Shown here: positions 15,462 through 24,459 of the stretch, piece by piece
Numbering within the stretch: the first letter of the stretch is position 1
How the letters are laid out: each line of letters starts with the position of its first letter
Assembly: GCA_964344295.1 (NCBI GenBank)
Contig: CAYFMR010000001.1
Location: forward strand, 1 to 64,000
Direction of reading: 5' to 3'
From: JAAYFJ01 sp964344295
Lineage (GTDB): Bacteria > Bacillota > Clostridia > Tissierellales > Peptoniphilaceae
DNA: 64,000 nucleotides
Program-made: the position numbers and the translations under genes
The notes under the pieces: generated by a model
What the model was told of the DNA's origin: nothing
The model's input: only the letters and a program-made list of their open reading frames with translations
Database searches by the model: none

Positions 15462-16337
15462 TTATAAGTCCGGCATATAGGTTTTCTTTAGGCGACATCC
15501 GGTGGGAGTGGTAGCTAATCCGCCAAGAGCCGTCTCTCGTAGTGTGGGGCTCATGTCTTGGCCGACTTCTTTCATAGCATCCACGACTTCATCGAAGGGA
15601 ATTAATGACTTCATACCGGCCAAGGCCATATCGGCACTGATTAAGGCGTTCATGGTGCCGGAGGCGTTTCGCAAGGCGCAGGGAAATTCCACTAGACCGG
15701 CTACCGGGTCACAGACCAATCCCATGATATTGATGAGAGCAAAGGAAGCGGCATCTAAAACCATCTCTGGTGTGGCACCACAAATTTCAGCAGAGGCGGC
15801 AGCGGCCATCGCGGCTGCCGTACCGCATTCCGCTTGACATCCGCCAGTAGCTCCGGCAATACTGGCCTTAGAGGCGACGATTTGGCCAATGGCGGAAGCG
15901 GTGAATAGGGATTCCACAACACGGCTATCTTCAAAACCATGTTGCTTGGAAAGCGTCATCAAGGTGGCGGGTAAAATGCCCGAGGCACCAGCGGTAGGAG
16001 CGGCCACGATTCGTCCCATGGCCGCATTTGTTTCAGAGGTGGAAAGAGCCATGGCCATACTTTTTAATAAATTGGCACCGACCAGGGGAGAGCTCGTGGA
16101 GGCGTATTCGTATAATTTGGCAGCATCGCCACCGGTCATGCCCGAGAGGGAATAGACAGGCTCCTCCAATCCCACTTGTGAGGATTCTTGCATGACTTTC
16201 CAAGCCTCGTACCCGTGGGCAAGTAACTCACTTTCCGTCAGGTGGCTGTTTTCAGATTCCGTGATGAGGGTGGCTTTCCAAATGGGTGCTTTTAATTCGT
16301 GGCAAACGGTAAGTAACTCTTCGGCAGAATAAAACAT
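15462..16337 (-). CDS. sdaAA: L-serine dehydratase, iron-sulfur dependent, alpha subunit
   Basis: Catalytic subunit of the [4Fe-4S] L-serine deaminase that turns serine into pyruvate and ammonia. 291 residues. Conserved Gly/Cys-rich elements: SGMTGGDAAKL near residue 62, APTAGASGILPA near 119, the GATGGCQAECG cluster-binding stretch near 164 and CDPVAGLVEFPC near 208. The Met at 16337 was chosen for AGGAGG 4 bases upstream; the longer frame reads through the intergenic region. Eight bases after the beta subunit gene, same transcript. Supplies PFOR with pyruvate and releases ammonia. Confidence 0.93.
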   Translation of the reverse strand: MFYSAEELLTVCHELKAPIWKATLITESENSHLTESELLAHGYEAWKVMQESSQVGLEEPVYSLSGMTGGDAAKLYEYASTSSPLVGANLLKSMAMALSTSETNAAMGRIVAAPTAGASGILPATLMTLSKQHGFEDSRVVESLFTASAIGQIVASKASIAGATGGCQAECGTAAAMAAAASAEICGATPEMVLDAASFALINIMGLVCDPVAGLVEFPCALRNASGTMNALISADMALAGMKSLIPFDEVVDAMKEVGQDMSPTLRETALGGLATTPTGCRLKKTYMPDL

Positions 16338-16345
16338 GGTTCCTC

Positions 16346-17017
16346 CTATAGATTCATGGGGGTGATATAGGTGCACTCGTCTAGAAATGGTAAGGATTCA
16401 ATTTCATGGACAAATTCTTGGGGGATAGGCTGGTCGAGTTCGATGGTCAAGACCACCCGGCGATTTTTTAGCGTGCTGGTTTTAATGCTATCGATGTTGA
16501 TGTTGGCTTTGGCTAGAATGGATGTCACTGTGGAAATGACAAATTTTTGATCTTCATAGATGAGAATGAGCGTAGCCAAATCGCCTGTAAAACGAACTTT
16601 AGACCCGTTGATATCGGTGATGATCATGGCTCCACCACCGATGGAGCTGCCGGTAATGAAAAAGGGCTTGCCCTGGGGATAATGAAATTCGATAATCACC
16701 GTGTTGGAGTGTAGAGAAGGGTCTTCAAAGGGGAGAAAAGCATAAGAGATGTCTGCTTTTTTGGCTAAAGCAAAGGATTCTCGAATGCGCATGTCATCGG
16801 GTGGAAAACCTAAAATACCACCGACGAGTGCGTGATCGGTACCGTGCCCTCGATAGGTTTTACCAAAAGAACCTGCCAGGTGAAAGTCAACATGAGTAAA
16901 CCCCTCAGGTGCTATTTGTTTAGCGGCCAGTGCAATGCGAGCAGCTCCGGCTGTATGAGAGCTAGATGGTCCAATCATGATAGGTCCGATGATATCTTTG
17001 AAAGTATAGTGTTTCAT
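16346..17017 (-). CDS. sdaAB: L-serine dehydratase, iron-sulfur dependent, beta subunit
   Basis: Regulatory subunit of the two-part Firmicute L-serine dehydratase, 223 residues. N-terminal domain with IGPSSSHTAGAARIA (about 14-28) and GSFGKTYRGHGTDHALVGG near 47, then a C-terminal ACT domain (about 148-220: LILIYEDQKFVISTV, ANINIDSIKTS) for effector binding. ATG at 17017 follows AAGGAGG with 5-base spacing; the ATG at 17038 is upstream of that site. A TATAAT on the minus strand (17053-17048) is a plausible -10. Confidence 0.93.
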   Translation of the reverse strand: MKHYTFKDIIGPIMIGPSSSHTAGAARIALAAKQIAPEGFTHVDFHLAGSFGKTYRGHGTDHALVGGILGFPPDDMRIRESFALAKKADISYAFLPFEDPSLHSNTVIIEFHYPQGKPFFITGSSIGGGAMIITDINGSKVRFTGDLATLILIYEDQKFVISTVTSILAKANINIDSIKTSTLKNRRVVLTIELDQPIPQEFVHEIESLPFLDECTYITPMNL

Positions 17018-17135
17018 GGAAACCTCCTTACAAATCATTCTATGGTCATTATACTTGATTGTGTGATAACATCCTATCTCTAGTGTAGTGAAAGCCTTTA
17101 TGTTAATATAGAGTGAGAAAAGGAGTGTGAAAGAA

Positions 17136-17681
17136 ATGAAACACCGTTTAAAAGCAGATCAGGCTGTGCTTGTGATTATCGATGTACAAGAAAAATTAAT
17201 GCCGGTAATTAAAAATGCAGAGACGATCATTGCAGAAAATAAAAAGTGGCTTAAGATTGCCAAGACATTGGGCATACCTATTTTTGCGACAGAACAGTAC
17301 CCTCAAGGCTTAGGCGCAACAGTGGATGCGCTTGATTTTGCTACTTATCAAGTGCAAGTGGTAGAGAAGATGAGTTTTGGAGGCCCGCCGAAAGAACTGG
17401 CAGAGTTATTGGAGCAGTCCGGACGCAAACAGCTGATTCTGACAGGTGCCGAAACCCATATTTGCGTTTTTCAAATGTGCCGTGATCTGATTGGCTTAGG
17501 ATATGATGTCTATATCCCTCAAGAAGCAGTGGGGTCTCGGTTTGATCTAAATCGTATCAATGGTTTTGAGCTGATCCGTGAAGAAGGCGGTATCGTTTCC
17601 AACACAGAGACGATGCTCTTTGACATGCTGGAAGCAAGTGGTACTCCGGAATTCAAAGAACTATCTAAATTAATTAAATAA
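17136..17681 (+). CDS. Isochorismatase-like cysteine hydrolase
   Basis: 181 residues, full length for the isochorismatase/nicotinamidase superfamily. The catalytic triad is visible: Asp in VIIDVQEKL near residue 15, Lys in VVEKMSFGG near 77 and Cys in TGAETHICVFQMC near 111. TEQYPQGLG near 53 marks the YcaC-like branch of unknown substrate rather than nicotinamidase (no metal-binding DxH motif seen). ATG at 17136 follows AAAGGAG; GTG at 17127 is too close to that site. TGT-TAATAT (17101-17109) could be an extended -10. Five bases before murJ, probably cotranscribed. Confidence 0.82.
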   Translation: MKHRLKADQAVLVIIDVQEKLMPVIKNAETIIAENKKWLKIAKTLGIPIFATEQYPQGLGATVDALDFATYQVQVVEKMSFGGPPKELAELLEQSGRKQLILTGAETHICVFQMCRDLIGLGYDVYIPQEAVGSRFDLNRINGFELIREEGGIVSNTETMLFDMLEASGTPEFKELSKLIK

Positions 17682-17685
17682 GACC

Positions 17686-19200
17686 ATGCATATGACATCT
17701 ATGATCATTATGATCATCACGATATTAAGTAAAATTGCCGGCCTGGCAAGAGAAAAAGTACTGGCCATGTTGTATGGTACCTCTCCTATAGCGGAGGCAT
17801 TTATTACGGCATTTGCCATACCGATCTTTTTCATGACGTTATTTTCAGCAGCTATCGCAGCTGGTTACATCCCCCTTTACAATGAAGCGAAGGTAGAAGG
17901 CGGTAAAAAAAGAGCCGATCTCTTCACAGCAAAGCTTATTAACATCAGTTTCATCATCGGTTTAGCACTGACTGTGTTGGGATTTATTTTCACGGTGCCG
18001 CTGGTCAAGATTTTTGCTAAGGGCTTTGAAGGGGAGCAGCTAACGACCACTGTGCAGTTGACGAAATGGGGGTTATTAAGCCTGAGCATAACCACTGTGG
18101 CAGCTATCATTCGCTCCTATTTGCAGATTCACGATCGGTTTGGTGTCTCTGTAAGCCAGGGGCTCTTGATGAACGGTATTTTGATTGCGACGTTGTTTGT
18201 GGCGTCTCAGCACGGGGTCGCTTACTTGGGTATTGGCCTTTTCTTGGCTACGACCTTGCAATATGTGATTTATGTGCCGGGGACGGTGAAGTTGGGTTAT
18301 CGCCATAGTTTTCAGGTGACTCCCCTGGATCCTAAGTTGCACGAATTTTTCAAGCTCATCGTTCCCATTTTTATTGCTGTCAGTGTGAACGAATTAAATA
18401 TTATCATCAACCGTTCGATGGCATCCACTGTAGTGGCTGGCGGTGTAGCTGCGATTAATTACGGGTTTCGCCTGCAAACCTTTGTCACAGGAATTGTGGT
18501 GACGGCCATTGTAACGGCGATTTATCCGAAGCTTTCCCAGGAAGCTGCCAATGAGCAATTGGAAGCGATGGAAGAAACAGTACTTTCTTCGGTGACGACA
18601 ATGTCCTTATTGGTCATCCCTGCAACGGTTGGATTGGTTATTTTTGCTGAACCAATTGTCAGACTTTTATTTTATGGAGGCGCTTTTGGAGACGATGCGC
18701 TGATGATGACGAAAAATGTGTTGGCCGCGTATAGTCTTGGCATGTTGCCACTAGGCATACGGGAAATTGCCGTTCGTATATGTTATGCCAAGCAGGATAT
18801 GAAAACACCGGTACTTAATGCACTGTTGATGGTATGTGTCAACTTTGTAGCTGGCTTATTCGGAAAGCAACTAGGGGTACACGGCTTGGCCCTAGGCATG
18901 GCCTTTGCCACGGCAGTGGGTGCCATTTTGCTGTTGGTGTCTATCCAAAAAAGGATTATGAAAGTCCAATGGGGTCGTATTTGGAGGGATCATGTTAAAA
19001 TCATCCTGTCGACGCTAGTTATGACTTTGGCTTCAACAGTTGTCTACAAGCACTTTGTGCCATCCTGGGGAGAAAACAAGAGTTTTTTAGTGGCAGCGGT
19101 TGTGGCGCTTCTGGTATATGGTGCTATGGTTTTCCTGTTACGTGTGGAAGAAGTGCACCGCATTAGGCAACGTCCGGCTAAATCGGAAGAAGATCATTAA
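17686..19200 (+). CDS. murJ: Lipid II flippase MurJ
   Basis: Peptidoglycan precursor flippase of the MOP superfamily, 504 residues with about 14 hydrophobic segments. Typical features: LSKIAGLAREKVLAMLYG near residue 14, FSAAIAAGYIPLYNE near 53, the paired NRSMAS near 243 and LLFYGGAFGDDAL near 325, and AYSLGMLPLGIREI near 346. No good ribosome site precedes either ATG (17686, 17692), so translation is probably coupled to the hydrolase gene ending 4 bases upstream. A strong bidirectional terminator follows. Confidence 0.92.
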   Translation: MHMTSMIIMIITILSKIAGLAREKVLAMLYGTSPIAEAFITAFAIPIFFMTLFSAAIAAGYIPLYNEAKVEGGKKRADLFTAKLINISFIIGLALTVLGFIFTVPLVKIFAKGFEGEQLTTTVQLTKWGLLSLSITTVAAIIRSYLQIHDRFGVSVSQGLLMNGILIATLFVASQHGVAYLGIGLFLATTLQYVIYVPGTVKLGYRHSFQVTPLDPKLHEFFKLIVPIFIAVSVNELNIIINRSMASTVVAGGVAAINYGFRLQTFVTGIVVTAIVTAIYPKLSQEAANEQLEAMEETVLSSVTTMSLLVIPATVGLVIFAEPIVRLLFYGGAFGDDALMMTKNVLAAYSLGMLPLGIREIAVRICYAKQDMKTPVLNALLMVCVNFVAGLFGKQLGVHGLALGMAFATAVGAILLLVSIQKRIMKVQWGRIWRDHVKIILSTLVMTLASTVVYKHFVPSWGENKSFLVAAVVALLVYGAMVFLLRVEEVHRIRQRPAKSEEDH

Positions 19201-19218
19201 TCATCTGTAAAACATAAG

Positions 19219-19253
19219 AAAAGGCTCGTTTGCGATGGCAAACGAGCCTTTTT
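19219..19253. terminator. Bidirectional terminator between murJ and pepA
   Basis: GGCTCGTTTGC (19223-19233) and GCAAACGAGCC (19238-19248) form a perfect 11-bp stem with loop GATG, flanked by AAAA and TTTTT. Confidence 0.92.
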
Positions 19254-19279
19254 GATGATAGGGTGGCGAAGGAGAACGG

Positions 19280-20665
19280 TTAGTTTCGTCCTTTCAAGTA
19301 GTGAAAAAGAGTTTTTACGCCAAATCCGGTTGCTCCTTGTGGCAAATAGTCACGACCGCGGTCTAAGTAGCTAGTGCCGGCGATATCTAAGTGTACCCAT
19401 GGTTTTCCTGCTACAAATTCTTCGAGGAATAATCCGGCAGTGATGGTGCCGGCCATGCGTCCTCCAGTGTTTTTCAGATCGGCAACTTTGGAGGTAATCA
19501 GTTTTTTATAGGCAGGGAAAGTGGGAAGTTGCCAAATTGGTTCATCGGCTTGGGCAGCAGCAGACTGAATTTCGGCTAACATGGCCTCATCATTGGTGAC
19601 AGCACCAGTGGCCACATCACCTAAAGCGACCAAGACAGCACCGGTTAAGGTGGCCAGGTCAATGATACGGTTGACGTGGAGTTCTGTAGCAGTGTAGTAC
19701 AAGGAGTCAGCCAAAGTCACGCGTCCTTCGGCGTCAGTATTATCAATTTCGATGGTCTTTCCTGCCATAGAGCCGATGATATCACCAGGTTTATAAGCAT
19801 CACCGGAAATTAAGTTTTCACAAGCGGCGACGACTCCCACAACATTGACGGGTAGTTCGGCTTTGGCAATCGCTAACATGGTGCCAATGACAGTGCCGGC
19901 ACCCCCCATATCCGTGTGCATGGTCGTCATGGAGTTGGAAGGTTTCAGACTGTAGCCACCGGAATCGAAGGTCAGTCCCTTTCCGACAAGTCCAGTCCAG
20001 TCATCAGAATGGGGATTGCCATGGTAGCGCATGACAATTAATTTTGGTTCTTTGGCAGAGCCTCGAGCTACGGAGAGAAAGGCCTTCATCTGTAATGCTT
20101 CAATGGCTTGCTTATCTTTGATATCCACGGCGATACCTAGCGGAGACAAAATTTCCTTGGTACGTTGTGCCAAAGTTTCGGGGTAGAGCTCCATCGCCGG
20201 CTCATTGATGAGATCACGAGCAAAGAAGACACCATCCATGAAATGTTGCACTTCGACGATGATTTTTTCAGCGTCATGAGGTGCGTGGACAAAATGGACG
20301 TGTTTTAAGTGTTGCGTCGTTTTAGCACTGAGGTATTTTTCGTTTCGGTAAGTGGACTGCAAAAAACCTTCGACAATGGAAGCAAAGTGGGGTTCAAATC
20401 CTTTGATATCAACACTAATGGCTTCATACTCATAGTGGTTGATTTCTTGCGCAATATGATAAATGTGTGCAATCATACTGTGAGCAGACAGGTCTGATTC
20501 TTTTCCTAATCCCCCATAAATGGTGGTACCGTGATCTTGTGTTATAGGAAAAATTTTGCCGGCTTTACCCTTAAAAAAACGATTAAGCAGGGGATCAGAG
20601 AAGTCTTCGCTTTCAAAGGCAAAGTGTAGTTGTACATCTGTAGGTTGGTTGATTAAAAATTGCAT
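19280..20665 (-). CDS. pepA: Leucyl aminopeptidase, M17 family
   Basis: Hexameric dinuclear-zinc cytosolic aminopeptidase, 461 residues. Catalytic C-terminal domain signatures: GKGLTFDSGGYSLKP (about 232-246), HTDMGGAGTV near 253 and NTDAEGRVTLAD near 304 (the M17 hallmark). The start at 20665 follows GGAGG with 5-base spacing; the longer frame begins before that site. It lies 24 bases after the O-antigen-ligase-like gene and is the last gene of that minus-strand unit, an unusual partner for a peptidase. Confidence 0.93.
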   Translation of the reverse strand: MQFLINQPTDVQLHFAFESEDFSDPLLNRFFKGKAGKIFPITQDHGTTIYGGLGKESDLSAHSMIAHIYHIAQEINHYEYEAISVDIKGFEPHFASIVEGFLQSTYRNEKYLSAKTTQHLKHVHFVHAPHDAEKIIVEVQHFMDGVFFARDLINEPAMELYPETLAQRTKEILSPLGIAVDIKDKQAIEALQMKAFLSVARGSAKEPKLIVMRYHGNPHSDDWTGLVGKGLTFDSGGYSLKPSNSMTTMHTDMGGAGTVIGTMLAIAKAELPVNVVGVVAACENLISGDAYKPGDIIGSMAGKTIEIDNTDAEGRVTLADSLYYTATELHVNRIIDLATLTGAVLVALGDVATGAVTNDEAMLAEIQSAAAQADEPIWQLPTFPAYKKLITSKVADLKNTGGRMAGTITAGLFLEEFVAGKPWVHLDIAGTSYLDRGRDYLPQGATGFGVKTLFHYLKGRN

Positions 20666-20689
20666 ATTTCCTCCTTCATAATACATTAG

Positions 20690-22042
20690 TTATGACAATA
20701 AAGCTTTCTTACGTTTTTCTAAAATGAAAATCTCCTTTTGTGTGTGAAGTTGCTGTGTATAAAGTGCAAGGAGCAAGCCGACAATCATCCAAAAAGTGAA
20801 GATAATTCTGGGGATGTATAAGATGTTTTCGAACATGCCATGGGCTAAGATACCCACGAGAGATGCGATTAAAGCGGATCCCATGACATAAGTAAAGCTT
20901 TGTTTATCAGCTGTTAGGATGACTAATCGACTGTATTTTAAAATGATGAGCAGCATAGCGACAAAGATGATGACACCAGGAATACCTTGCTCAGCAGCAG
21001 TTTCTAAAAACGTATTGTGAGCGTGATAGATGGGCATGGTGCGAATATAGCTTTCAAACACTTGCTTGTAAGGTTTATGGCCAAATCCCACTCCGGCGCT
21101 CCAATAGTTTTCAATGATTTCACGCGTAATAGACCAAATTTTGAATCGGTAAAGATTGGAGCTATCCGCTAAATTGCCAATACTCATCACCCGATTGGCA
21201 ATACTCTGAGGTAGCAGTGAAAAGACTAAAAATATACCCGGTATGACACCATAAAACCATTTGGGATTGACAAGGAGAAGAAAGATAATGGCTGAAATGG
21301 CAAATCCAACCCATCCACCACGACTCATGGTGAGGACTAAAGAGAGCACAAGGATGCCAGTGACACAGATAAAAAACAGTTTTTTACCATAATGCTTGCT
21401 AGTCCAAAACAAAGCAACTCCTAAAGGAATGGTCATGATTAAGTATTCGGCCAGAATATTGGGGTTGGCGAAAACTGAGTAAACACGCGCCTTGACATCG
21501 GGATTGTTCTCCACGTCAAGCCAAGCTTGATCAATGGTAACCCCAGTGCGGTACTGGTATAAACCAACTAGGGAAACAAAGAAAGCGCCAGCCAACATCC
21601 AAGTAGCTGCACGATAGACTTGACCTTCCTCTTGTAGTCCCTGCATCAAACCGATCATAAAGAACATGGCTACCAAGTTTAAGCCTAAATCTCGCATGCT
21701 GCCCATGAAATTGATGCTGGTTACGGTATTGAAAATACATATGAAAGCAAAGAGGGCGATTGACCAAAGTGGGATGACGACATCGATGAGATTTTCACCT
21801 TTTAGCCAGCGAGAAATAAAGACAAGCGCTGCGGATCCCATCATCATGATAAGAGCGATCACATCGGGCATAAACGGAAAAGCTAATAAAGTGCCATATA
21901 AAGCGAAAGAGGGATAGTAAAATCCTAGCGAGAGAATGATCATCCCATAGGCTAAGGGGAAGGCCAGTTTGAAGGGGATGAGAGCGATAAAGGTCAAGCC
22001 GACCAAAGCGATCATCATCATAAATTTACGATTAGCGTTCAT
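20690..22042 (-). CDS. O-antigen ligase/polymerase family membrane protein
   Basis: 450 residues with 10-12 hydrophobic segments and the Wzy_C/WaaL core: SRGGWVGFAISAIIF near residue 246 and a periplasmic loop with GVGFGHKPYKQVFES then YHAHNTFLETAAEQGIPG (about 317-360), where the HNTFLE motif is the family signature. Members join or polymerise lipid-linked glycans outside the membrane. Facing the GT4-CsaB-TagA fusion and near murJ, it probably acts on a secondary cell wall polymer; this is inference. Overlaps the preceding gene by 11 bases. Confidence 0.82.
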   Translation of the reverse strand: MNANRKFMMMIALVGLTFIALIPFKLAFPLAYGMIILSLGFYYPSFALYGTLLAFPFMPDVIALIMMMGSAALVFISRWLKGENLIDVVIPLWSIALFAFICIFNTVTSINFMGSMRDLGLNLVAMFFMIGLMQGLQEEGQVYRAATWMLAGAFFVSLVGLYQYRTGVTIDQAWLDVENNPDVKARVYSVFANPNILAEYLIMTIPLGVALFWTSKHYGKKLFFICVTGILVLSLVLTMSRGGWVGFAISAIIFLLLVNPKWFYGVIPGIFLVFSLLPQSIANRVMSIGNLADSSNLYRFKIWSITREIIENYWSAGVGFGHKPYKQVFESYIRTMPIYHAHNTFLETAAEQGIPGVIIFVAMLLIILKYSRLVILTADKQSFTYVMGSALIASLVGILAHGMFENILYIPRIIFTFWMIVGLLLALYTQQLHTQKEIFILEKRKKALLS

Positions 22043-22574
22043 GGTTCACCTCGAGCGTAAAGATGCTGCGTAAAATTTTGCCTAACAAGCTTCCTTGCCA
22101 GATTGACTCGCTATGCGGGGCCAAGAAAAAGAGGATTGAGCTAACGACACATAGACCGATCGACAGGCTAAGCCAAATGGAATGATAGGCTTGGGTGAGC
22201 ACAATACGCAACAGTGCACCGGCGCCCCAAATAAAAGATAAGAGACTAAGATACACGATAAAAGACGGTGGATTTTTTAACCAAAACTTGGTGCCTTGCT
22301 GTACAAAAGAGGTCGACGCTGTGCGATGACCAAGACGTTTCTCTTTTGGCTTACTATTGGAAAAGAGCTGCTTAAAGCCATGGTAAAATCGTGAGTGCAT
22401 TAAACTGACGAGGGGAATAGACAGGAGTGCATAAAGTAGAGACCCAGTCCAAATGTGACTGACAGTAGCAGAGATAGACTGCAGTACACGGCGGAAACGA
22501 GAGACTTGAAAGCTATGAGATAATGCTTCAAAGAGTTTTCGCACCCATGTCCAAAACAAGCTATTCTCTAACAT
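22032..22574 (-). CDS. Membrane protein of the envelope polymer locus, unknown
   Basis: 180 residues, not recognised. Amphipathic basic N-terminus, a hydrophobic pair near residues 43-62, a basic stretch (SNSKPKEKRLGHR near 72) and two or three hydrophobic segments from about 100 to 155. Starts 2 bases from the DUF4330 stop and overlaps the ligase gene by 11 bases, so its product is presumably made with both. A structural or assembly partner of the polymer ligase is the simplest reading. Confidence 0.6.
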   Translation of the reverse strand: MLENSLFWTWVRKLFEALSHSFQVSRFRRVLQSISATVSHIWTGSLLYALLSIPLVSLMHSRFYHGFKQLFSNSKPKEKRLGHRTASTSFVQQGTKFWLKNPPSFIVYLSLLSFIWGAGALLRIVLTQAYHSIWLSLSIGLCVVSSILFFLAPHSESIWQGSLLGKILRSIFTLEVNHER

Positions 22575-22576
22575 AC

Positions 22577-23083
22577 TTACTCACCGGCTTCGCTGAGTTC
22601 TTCATGTAATTCGATATCAAGACAAGTTGCAAAGCAGGCAATGCGCTTATTCTTAAATCGCATTTCTACGCCAATACGTGTTTGCTCACCGCCGGCTACG
22701 AAGACATCATCACTATCTTTGACCATACAGTCGAGCGTAAATACAACGACGTACTTACCGGGGACTTCGGCATCGATCCACTGCCCCTCGTACTCTAAGG
22801 GCTCGGTGTAGGGGTGTACTTCCTTACTGGTAATTACGCCTAGATAGCCACCTCGGTCATAATAATACAGAGGATCGCCAACAAGTATTTGATCGACAGT
22901 GGCTTGACGAATATCTTTAATTTCATAAGTGAGCGTAGCTGGAATTTCCACCTTTGCTACCACTGGTTTATTTTGAAAGCGCTTCACGCCGCCGACAACA
23001 ATAATGGCCAGTAAAATCACAACGATACAGTCTAGGAGATTCACTAGCCCGAACAACTTGCCTTTTTCATCAATAACTTTCAT
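22577..23083 (-). CDS. DUF4330 domain protein
   Basis: 168 residues: short cytosolic MKVIDEKGKLFGLVNLLD, one membrane segment (about 19-34) and an extracytoplasmic domain, the DUF4330 layout known from Clostridia and Cyanobacteria. Function unknown. The Met at 23083 matches the family N-terminus and has GGAAAGG about 9 bases upstream; the upstream Mets (23116, 23092) are not supported by spacing. First gene of the minus-strand unit DUF4330, membrane protein, ligase, pepA. Confidence 0.72.
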   Translation of the reverse strand: MKVIDEKGKLFGLVNLLDCIVVILLAIIVVGGVKRFQNKPVVAKVEIPATLTYEIKDIRQATVDQILVGDPLYYYDRGGYLGVITSKEVHPYTEPLEYEGQWIDAEVPGKYVVVFTLDCMVKDSDDVFVAGGEQTRIGVEMRFKNKRIACFATCLDIELHEELSEAGE

Positions 23084-23166
23084 GAGTTTCATCCTTTCCA
23101 TTTTTCTATGAATCATTATACACTATCAAACCGCAATACGTGTAAAATCTTTGAAGATGCTTAAGA

Positions 23167-23195
23167 TTTACTTATTGATGGAAAAAAGGTATACT
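23167..23195 (+). promoter_or_regulatory. Promoter of the GNAT-glycosyltransferase unit
   Basis: TTTACT (23167-23172), 17-base spacer, TATACT (23190-23195), 48 bases before the GNAT start and divergent from the DUF4330 gene. Confidence 0.6.
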
Positions 23196-23242
23196 GATGA
23201 AGAGTAGCATTGATGCGGAGAAAGAATAGTAGGTGATCATCC

Positions 23243-24450
23243 ATGGTAGTGCGAGGGGCAACGGTATCCGATTTTCCTCATATTAATTCACTGCGTGCGC
23301 AAAGGACGAATATCAGTCGCCCGGAGTCCTATTTTTCCTTTTTGGAAGACAACCCGGCAGGGAAGCCAATGATCTGGGTAGCCTATGAAGAGGAGCGATT
23401 GGTGGGGTATCTCATTGCTGTTCCACATATTATGCAAGAGCATGGGCGCACTTTTTTGAGCTACATGGTGGCAGAAGCCGTGGTGGTACAGGATTTAGAA
23501 GGTACAGGCATCTATAAAGCTTTAACTGGCAAAGCCTATGCATCTATGGCTGAGCAAGGGGCAGTGTTACGCTATGAATATCCTTACGGATCGGCTCTAT
23601 ATGCTCAAACCAATCGCTTGGGAGCGACCTATATTGAAGATATACCTGTGGGGATTAAGATTTTTAGTTTCCGAAAGCATTTGAAAGGGCGCATGAGAAA
23701 CCAGTGGCTAGCCTCCATCATGGGCCAAATCGCAGATTGGATCAACCGGCNNNNNNNNNNNNNNNNNNNNNNNNNNNNNNNNNNNNNNNNNNNNNNNNNN
23801 NNNNNNNNNNNNNNNNNNNNNNNNNNNNNNNNNNNNNNNNNNNNNNNNNNAGAAACCAGTGGCTAGCCTCCATCATGGGCCAAATCGCAGATTGGATCAA
23901 CCGGCCACGAGAAGCCGGGATAAAAAAGGTCCGTTCGGAAGCTGTGATTAGAAGTTTTAAGCCGACAGCATTAGAATTAGAACTGTTTTGGACCAGGGTG
24001 GCCAAGGAGTATCCGCTGTGTATTCATCGAAGCTGTGCTTTTTTGAGTTGGCGCTTGCAAGAACGTGCTGGAGCCCATCAATATCACATTCTAGGAGCGA
24101 TGATAGATGACTTGGAAGGTTATGTGATATATAAAGTAGAAGAAAGAAGATTAGACTATGATCAGGTGGTTAAGGCAGGTTACATTATGGATTTGGTGGC
24201 CAGTAGTGAAGACATTGCCTATGATCTCTTGTCGGCTGTAGAGGATCGCATACGACAGGATGTGGATTTTTTAGCCTTGTGGATGCCGCGAGAGGCACAT
24301 TTCGAATCTCTTGGCCAGCAAATGCGTTATCGAAGTACTCGATTAAAGATTGCTATGGTTGGGGATTTTTTTGATGAGTCTTATGACAAAGATGAATGGT
24401 TAAGGGCGAAAAACTGGCACATCATGCCTCTTGATGCGGATCTTTATTAA
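23243..24450 (+). CDS. GNAT-like N-acetyltransferase (interrupted by an assembly gap)
   Basis: Starts ATGGTAGTGCGAGGG after AGGTGATC. The N-terminal part has a GNAT-like fold (MVVRGATVSDFPHINSL, then WVAYEEERLVGYLIAVPH) and an acetyl-CoA-loop-like region near EAVVVQDLEGTGIY. The C-terminal half (RVAKEYPLCIHRSCAFLSW, LEGYVIYKV, MDLVASSEDIAYDLL) resembles a second, GNAT/FemAB-like half. When the 100 Ns and one 55-base flank are removed, the two sides join in frame to give an intact 350-residue protein. It is 9 bases before the glycosyltransferase fusion, so it may modify an envelope sugar; substrate unknown. Confidence 0.65.
23696..23905. other. Assembly gap with identical 55-base flanks (artefact)
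   Basis: The 100 Ns at 23751-23850 are bounded by the same 55 bases (23696-23750 and 23851-23905), the same overlap length as the first gap. Collapsing them restores an open reading frame, which a real insertion would not be expected to do. Confidence 0.92.
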
Positions 24451-24459
24451 GGAGATACT

